Below, piece by piece: positions 13,822 through 17,910 of a stretch of 17,910 nucleotides of DNA. Every line of letters starts with the position of its first letter. Within the stretch, counting starts at the first letter, position 1. The notes beneath the pieces were generated by a model that was not told the DNA's origin, searched no databases, and worked only from the letters and a program-made list of their open reading frames with translations. The stretch spans positions 1 to 17,910 of the forward strand of contig NZ_JBQCCV010000060.1 of the NCBI RefSeq assembly GCF_051961875.1, in the 5' to 3' direction. The stretch is from Intrasporangium_A sp051961875. Lineage in GTDB: Bacteria > Actinomycetota > Actinomycetes > Actinomycetales > Dermatophilaceae. Made by a program: the position numbers and the translations under genes.

Positions 13822-15568
13822 CGGCCCGGTCGGGCGACGCCGCTCTGCTGAGGGCCAGGAACCGGTGTACCTCCGACAGGACGACGGAGCCCTCTCCGAC
13901 GGCCGACGCGACCCGCTTGACCGAGCCGCTGCGGACGTCGCCGACCGCGAACAGCCCGGGCACCGAGGTCTCGTGGGGCAGGGGCGGCCGGTCGAGCATC
14001 CACCCTGCGGAGCCCGTGCCGAGCGCGGCGGCCGCGGACGTCGGCAGGACGTCTGACCCGGTCAGGAGGAACCCCCACCGGTCGCGTGCGACGCCCTCAC
14101 CGAGCCAGTCGGTGCGTGGCTCAGCGCCGATCATCACGAAGAGCGCGTCGGCGGGCAGGGTGTGCCGTGAGCCGCTCTCCCGGTCGGCCAGGGTCACCTC
14201 GGTCAGCCATCCGTCGCCGCCACCGCCGACGAGCTCCGCCTGGGGGACCACCGTGACCGTGGGGCTGGCGCCGATCTCGTCGACGAGGTACCGCGACATT
14301 GTCGCGGACAGGTCGGGGGTCCGGATGACGATGGCCACGTCTGCGGCATATCGCTTGAGGTGGAGGGCGGCCTGACCGGCCGAGTTGCCTCCGCCGACGA
14401 TGACGACGTGTGCCCCCGTGAGGCCGTGCGCCTCCGAGACGTTCGCCCCGTAGAACACTCCCGACCCCACCAGCGCCTCGAGGGACGGCACACCGAGGCG
14501 TCGGTAGTCCACGCCGGTGGCGAGGACGACCGCACCCGCCCGTACGTCACCTTCACTGCCGAGCCGGACGACGACCCTCCTTGGTCCGCCGACGGGCTGG
14601 ATCCGGTCGACGCGACGAGTCAGGACGAAACGTGCCCCGAAGACCCAGGCCTGCTGGAACCCGCGTTGCGCCAGCTCTGCGCCACTCAGACCCCTGGAGA
14701 AGCCGAGGTAGTTGCGGATCAACGAGCTCGTGCCGGCCTGTCCGCCGAGGGCCTGCTCCTCGACACACAAGACGGTGAGGCCCTCGGACGAGGCGTACAC
14801 CGCGGCGGCGAGTCCGGCCGGGCCCGCCCCCACGACCACCAGGTCGACGTCGCGGTCCTCGGGGGCGAGCGAGGTGCGAATGCCCCACGCCTCGAGGATC
14901 TCGACGTCGGTGGGGTCGAGGAGCACCTGCCCACCGAGGGCGGCAAGGAACACGACGAGCGGTCCACGCGGGCTCCCCGCCGCGGGGCCGCCGATGCGGG
15001 CGAGCAGCTCGTTCGCCTCCGCCGTGCCCCGGTCGAGGAAGGCGTGTGGGATCCCGTTGCGGGCCAAGAGGCTTCGCACGGCGTGCCCTCGAACGTCCCG
15101 CGTCTCGCCGACGACCACCACCTCGCGACCGCTGCTCGTCACGGTGCGCGACCAGCCCTGCACGTATTCGGCGACTGTCCGGTTGAACAGCTCGTCCGGT
15201 GACGACCACGGCTTGAGGACGTAGTACATGGCGTCGCCCCGCGCGACGGAGCGGAGGATCTCGTCGGCCGTGCGTCGGTCGGCCCATGCGCCCCACGGCA
15301 CGAGGAGTGCCCGGCCTGCGTCGGGATGCAACGAGCGCACCCTGCCGAGCAGCTCGGCTCCGGAGGTGTCCGGCAGCCAGGCGTCGGCGAGCACGAGAGC
15401 GACCGGATCGCCCCGTGCCGCCGCCAGCTCGAGCTGGGCCAGCGCGACGGAGCCCTCGAGCTCCCCCCGCACCCGGAAGTCGCAGCCGAACCGGCGCGAC
15501 AGCTCGGCCTCGATCCGCGCCAGGCTTTCGGCGTCCGGGTCCACGGCGAGCAAGAGTGGTCGAGTCAT
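13814..15568 (-). CDS. Receiver domain-thioredoxin reductase-like fusion flavoprotein
   Basis: A 584-aa three-part protein. Residues 1 to about 140 form a response-regulator receiver: acidic pair Asp10/Asp12, phosphoacceptor Asp62 (ADAWLP), Lys119 (VLKPW); the usual Thr/Ser before the lysine is not obvious. Residues about 148-235 look like a glutaredoxin/thioredoxin-type fold but have no cysteine pair. Residues about 242-575 are a thioredoxin reductase-like flavoprotein: FAD GAGPAG (247-252), GGQ (275-277), NAD(P)H VGGGNSAG (391-398) and GLFAVGD (538-544). The redox CxxC expected near 373-380 is replaced by YGANVSEA. The family is known as fused response regulator/thioredoxin-disulfide reductase. 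ATG at 15566-15568 is chosen over 15589 because a G-rich site precedes it. It overlaps the cyclase gene downstream. Confidence 0.9.
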   Translation of the reverse strand: MTRPLLLAVDPDAESLARIEAELSRRFGCDFRVRGELEGSVALAQLELAAARGDPVALVLADAWLPDTSGAELLGRVRSLHPDAGRALLVPWGAWADRRTADEILRSVARGDAMYYVLKPWSSPDELFNRTVAEYVQGWSRTVTSSGREVVVVGETRDVRGHAVRSLLARNGIPHAFLDRGTAEANELLARIGGPAAGSPRGPLVVFLAALGGQVLLDPTDVEILEAWGIRTSLAPEDRDVDLVVVGAGPAGLAAAVYASSEGLTVLCVEEQALGGQAGTSSLIRNYLGFSRGLSGAELAQRGFQQAWVFGARFVLTRRVDRIQPVGGPRRVVVRLGSEGDVRAGAVVLATGVDYRRLGVPSLEALVGSGVFYGANVSEAHGLTGAHVVIVGGGNSAGQAALHLKRYAADVAIVIRTPDLSATMSRYLVDEIGASPTVTVVPQAELVGGGGDGWLTEVTLADRESGSRHTLPADALFVMIGAEPRTDWLGEGVARDRWGFLLTGSDVLPTSAAAALGTGSAGWMLDRPPLPHETSVPGLFAVGDVRSGSVKRVASAVGEGSVVLSEVHRFLALSRAASPDRADA

Positions 15569-15617
15569 GGTGGGCCCCCGTCCATCCATGGGGTGGGAGT
15601 TGCCTCCCGATCCCTGA

Positions 15618-15623
15618 AAGGTA
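15618..15623 (-). promoter_or_regulatory. Weak candidate -10 for the flavoprotein-cyclase operon
   Basis: On the minus strand TACCTT fits TANNNT about 50 bp before the flavoprotein start, within the 221-bp gap after the hydrolase gene. No good -35 is seen. Confidence 0.25.
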
Positions 15624-15737
15624 CGCCCGACGTCCCGCCGGCAGAAAGGGGCGGTATGCCGCGAGCGGCTCGCTGCTCGAGCTGCCTCCTCCGCGCCCCG
15701 CATGAGCCGCAGGACGGTGCCGCGCACGTACGGTTGG

Positions 15738-15752
15738 TCCCGCAGGGCGGGA
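15738..15752. terminator. Candidate hairpin downstream of the MBL-fold gene
   Basis: TCCCGC (15738-15743), loop AGG and GCGGGA (15747-15752) form a 6-bp stem about 40 bp beyond the hydrolase stop, in the gap before the flavoprotein operon. It could end transcription of the LLM-MBL operon. Confidence 0.35.
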
Positions 15753-15789
15753 ACCTACTGGTGCGTTTGGTCCCGGCTCTGCTGGCGCG

Positions 15790-16605
15790 TCAGGCCGAGG
15801 CACTCCAGAGCGGCACCGTCAGCCCCGGCAGCGGCACGGCGACCGAGGTGGCGAGGCCGCTGGCCTGCACCCGGCCGAAGAAGTCGGCGACCGGGGACCG
15901 GAAGACGCCGTAGTCGCTGTGGTGGACGGCGACCGCGCGTCCGGGGCGGACTCGGCGAAGGAGGTCGAGACCCTGTCGGCCGTCCATCGTCACCGTGCGC
16001 AACAGCACCCTCGTCCCGCCGAGGTGGACCACAGCGGCCTCGGGGGTGCCGCACCGCTCGGCGATCTCGTCGAGGTGGTCACCGGTCAACGTGTCACCGC
16101 TGAGGTAGAGGCTGCGCTCGGGGCCGGCGGCGGGTCGCCAGCGGATGAAGGAACCCATGACCGGCGGCAGCAGCCGGCCGAGCACTCCTCGTGCGTGGAT
16201 CGCGGGCACCGCCTCGATGGTGAGCGTCTCGTCCCCGGAGGTGAGCCGGTGTGTCGACCACGTGTCGAGTCCCTCGGTCCGGAAGCCCCATCCACCCAGG
16301 CGCTCGGCGGCCTGTGGTGTCGTCACCACCGGCTGTTCGCGGGACAGCGAGTGGCGGGCGACCCGGTCGAAGTGGTCGCCGTGCAGGTGCGACAGGACAA
16401 TGGCGTCGAGTGTTGGCAGCTCGCGCGGATGGAGTGCCGGCTCCGTGAGGCGCTTCGACCACAGGCCCCAGCCGAGCCAGGCGCGCTGGCCCCGGTGCAG
16501 GAAGTTGGGGTCCGTGAGCAGGGTGAACGAGCCGAGCCGCAGCACCGTCGTCGCCGTGCCGACGAACTGGAGGGACCCGATCGCCCCACCGGCTGCGTCC
16601 GACAT
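15790..16605 (-). CDS. UlaG-like metallo-beta-lactamase-fold hydrolase
   Basis: A 271-aa cytoplasmic metallohydrolase. It begins 'LQFVGTATTVLRLGSFTLLTDPNF' (12-35), typical of the UlaG-like MBL branch, and has the metal motif LSHLHGDHFD (71-80: His73, His75, Asp77, His78), a further His137, Asp171 in LSGDTLTG and His228/His229. The metal ligands are therefore largely intact. UlaG itself is an L-ascorbate-6-phosphate lactonase; other members cleave phosphodiesters or lipid amides, so the substrate is open. Its ribosome site GAGGAGG overlaps the stop of the upstream F420-type gene, with the start 10 bp after that stop. A frame extension to 16686 lies inside the neighbour gene and is not used. 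Confidence 0.9.
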   Translation of the reverse strand: MSDAAGGAIGSLQFVGTATTVLRLGSFTLLTDPNFLHRGQRAWLGWGLWSKRLTEPALHPRELPTLDAIVLSHLHGDHFDRVARHSLSREQPVVTTPQAAERLGGWGFRTEGLDTWSTHRLTSGDETLTIEAVPAIHARGVLGRLLPPVMGSFIRWRPAAGPERSLYLSGDTLTGDHLDEIAERCGTPEAAVVHLGGTRVLLRTVTMDGRQGLDLLRRVRPGRAVAVHHSDYGVFRSPVADFFGRVQASGLATSVAVPLPGLTVPLWSASA

Positions 16606-16610
16606 CGCGG

Positions 16611-16617
16611 CCTCCTC
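16611..16617 (-). promoter_or_regulatory. Ribosome binding site of the MBL-fold gene, overlapping the upstream stop
   Basis: On the minus strand GAGGAGG lies five bases before the ATG at 16605 and includes two bases of the TGA of the LLM gene (16616-16618). This suggests translational coupling. Confidence 0.75.
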
Positions 16618-17581
16618 AGAGCGACCGCAGGGCGGGCAGCAGTTCCTTCTCCGCCCAGATGCAGAATGCCTCCTGCTGGTCCGCACCGATCTGGACGAGT
16701 GCGAGCTCGGTGAACCCGGCGTCCACGTAGGCCTTCGCCTTCTCGACGACCTGGTCGACGTCCGGCCCGCACGCCACCTGCTCGGCGATGTCCTCGGGCC
16801 GCACCGACGCGGACGCCGACGCGAATGCCGCAGGGGTCGGCAGCTCGGAGTTGACCGGCCAACCCAGGCCGGTCCAGCGGAACTGCTCGTGGGCCCGCTT
16901 CACAGCGGCCTCGCGGGAGACGTCATACGCGATCGGCATCTGCCCGACCCGTGGCTTGCCTGCGCCGCCGGCGGCATCGAAGAGCTCGCCGAGCTCGGCC
17001 TTGGGCTCCGTTGCGATCATCAGGTCGGCGCGGCCACCCGCGATGGTGCATGACTCCTGGCCGGAGCACGCGACGCCGATCGGCACCCGCTCGTCGGGCA
17101 GGTCGTAGAGCTTCGCCGACTCGACCCGGTAGTAGGTCCCCCGGTGGCTCACCTGCTCGCCGCTGAAGAGGAGCTGGATGATTTCGACCGCCTCGTCGAG
17201 CATCTCGTGCCGCTGCCCGACGGCCGGCCAGCCCTCGCCGACGACGTGTTCGTTGAGGTTCTCGCCTGCGCCGAGCCCGAGCCGGAACCGGCCGCCCGAG
17301 AGGATCTGCATCGTCGCAGCCTTCTGCGCCACGACGGCCGGGTGGTAGCGGACCAGCGGGCACGTCACGTAGGTCATGAGCGGGATCCGCGACGTCACCT
17401 GGGAGGCCGCTCCAAGGATCGACCACGCATAGCCGGAGTGACCCTGCTCCTCGAGCCAGGGGTTGAAGTGGTCGCTGATGACGGAGAAGTCGAACCCGGC
17501 GTCCTCTGCCCGCTGGATGTCCCGCACGAGCAGGTTCGGCGGCGACTGCTCGCACATCATCGTGTAGCCGATCGAAACCAT
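16616..17581 (-). CDS. F420-dependent LLM-class oxidoreductase, glucose-6-phosphate dehydrogenase-like
   Basis: A 321-aa luciferase-like monooxygenase-fold protein of the F420-dependent glucose-6-phosphate dehydrogenase group. Residues corresponding to the mycobacterial FGD active site are seen: SDHFNPW (36-42) with His38 and Trp42, and GAGENLNE with Glu107. 'YHPAVVAQKAATMQILSGGRFRLGLGAGE' (79-107) is the F420-binding core. Many relatives with this pattern do not use glucose 6-phosphate, and I cannot confirm the phosphate-binding residues. The start could be GTG at 17587 or ATG at 17581; the latter has GGTAGG eight bases upstream. It implies the host makes coenzyme F420, usual in actinobacteria. 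It forms an operon with the MBL-fold gene. Confidence 0.9.
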   Translation of the reverse strand: MVSIGYTMMCEQSPPNLLVRDIQRAEDAGFDFSVISDHFNPWLEEQGHSGYAWSILGAASQVTSRIPLMTYVTCPLVRYHPAVVAQKAATMQILSGGRFRLGLGAGENLNEHVVGEGWPAVGQRHEMLDEAVEIIQLLFSGEQVSHRGTYYRVESAKLYDLPDERVPIGVACSGQESCTIAGGRADLMIATEPKAELGELFDAAGGAGKPRVGQMPIAYDVSREAAVKRAHEQFRWTGLGWPVNSELPTPAAFASASASVRPEDIAEQVACGPDVDQVVEKAKAYVDAGFTELALVQIGADQQEAFCIWAEKELLPALRSL

Positions 17582-17629
17582 GGCCACCGCCTACCCGTTG
17601 GTGTCCGGACCAATCCACTCCCCTCCGGT

Positions 17630-17728
17630 GTCGAGTGAGCGTCCCGTCCCACCCGTCCGAGCGTCGAGTGAGCGCTCCGCCCCACCCGTCCCAGCGTCGA
17701 GTGGGCGCCCCGTCCCACCCGGCTCAGA
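17630..17728. repeat. Three tandem copies of a 33-bp repeat
   Basis: Units at 17630-17662, 17663-17695 and 17696-17728 each begin GTCGAGTG followed by RGCG and continue with a C-rich stretch containing CCCACCCG. Copies 1 and 2 differ at only a few positions; copy 3 decays at its right edge. The array lies between the LLM gene start and the stop of the next minus-strand gene. The 33-bp length is divisible by three, so spurious 11-residue peptide repeats appear in several frames. Confidence 0.85.
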
Positions 17729-17910
17729 GGCCGGCGGCCGCCCGGTACTGCCAGACGGTCAGGACCGCCGACGCCCCCTCGCCGACGGCCGTGGGGCCGC
17801 GCGTGGGCGCGCCCTGGGGCACCACGCCCGCCCCGAAAAAACCCCGCCCCCACGGCAAGAACAAGAAATGGTACCCATAGATAGGCCACGCCCCGCCCTG
17901 CTGCGTGGTC
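17724..17910 (-). CDS. C-terminal fragment of an unidentified protein (5' end outside window)
   Basis: Read on the minus strand from the right edge, an open frame of about 61 codons ends with TGA at 17724-17726. The visible protein has an aromatic, hydrophobic stretch 'WPIYGYHFLFLPWGRGFF', then a Gly/Pro-rich part ending 'AVLTVWQYRAAAGL'. Third codon positions are almost all G or C, as in the real genes here, but the opposite-strand frame shares those third positions, so this does not prove coding. The balanced composition and position upstream of the LLM gene favour a real gene end. I do not recognise the family; a membrane-proximal or secreted tail is possible. The stop codon lies inside the third tandem repeat. 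Confidence 0.5.
   Translation of the reverse strand, partial: TTQQGGAWPIYGYHFLFLPWGRGFFGAGVVPQGAPTRGPTAVGEGASAVLTVWQYRAAAGL

Noticed and set aside
12721..13851. 376-codon plus-strand frame opposite the cyclase
   Set aside because: Antisense shadow of a gene with catalytic motifs; no independent evidence.
17630..17728. CRISPR array
   Set aside because: The 33-bp units are directly adjacent with no spacers between them, and no cas gene is present.
17635..17880. Plus-strand 81-codon frame over the tandem repeat
   Set aside because: Its first 30 residues are just translated 33-bp repeats and the rest is Pro/Ala/Lys-rich; the minus-strand frame at its right half looks more like protein. The choice is not certain.

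Overview
This is high-G+C, gene-dense DNA from an actinomycete. The gene order DUF881 gene, pabA/trpG, then (reverse strand) pknB, pbpA, ftsW/rodA, pstP, fhaB, fhaA, followed by a tRNA-Leu, is the conserved actinobacterial cell-wall/Ser-Thr-kinase cluster that lies near the chromosomal origin in many genera. A single PASTA kinase without a separate pknA, an F420-type LLM enzyme and the general style of the proteins suggest a Micrococcales relative, perhaps Intrasporangiaceae. That family assignment is an inference, not something the window proves.

Layout. (1) 1-1041, plus strand: the 3' end of a DUF881 membrane-associated protein gene, then a glutamine amidotransferase (pabA/trpG) with what looks like a leaderless promoter. 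A bidirectional hairpin terminator at 1081-1106 separates it from the next, convergent operon. (2) 1131-8673, minus strand: fhaA-fhaB-pstP-ftsW-pbpA-pknB, with 4-bp start/stop overlaps at pstP/ftsW and ftsW/pbpA. The kinase senses wall fragments through PASTA domains, the phosphatase reverses its phosphorylation, the FHA proteins read phosphothreonine, and the SEDS polymerase and class B PBP build peptidoglycan. (3) 8852-10201, plus strand: a gene divergent from fhaA for a 449-aa ParA/MinD-type ATPase with a long disordered acidic N-terminus, followed by an 81-nt near-palindrome. (4) 10386-10468: tRNA-Leu(CAG), followed by a strong hairpin shared with the convergent gene downstream. (5) 10540-11559, minus: a GAF-LuxR regulator; then a 351-bp non-coding region with dyads; then 11911-12312, plus: a small VOC/glyoxalase-like protein. 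(6) 12355-15568, minus: an overlapping pair, a receiver/thioredoxin-reductase-like fusion flavoprotein and a membrane class III nucleotide cyclase. (7) 15790-17581, minus: a tightly coupled pair, an F420-dependent LLM oxidoreductase and a UlaG-like metallo-beta-lactamase-fold hydrolase. (8) 17630-17728: three tandem 33-bp repeats, and at 17724-17910 the C-terminal end of an unidentified minus-strand gene that runs off the window.

Regions 1-2 are core genome and behave as expected. The less ordinary material is the ParA-like ATPase divergent from the kinase operon and the large palindrome behind it, the cysteine-less receiver/TrxR flavoprotein coupled to a cyclase with altered substrate residues, and the tandem repeat at the right end. 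I found no transposon, prophage, CRISPR array or integrase in the window.
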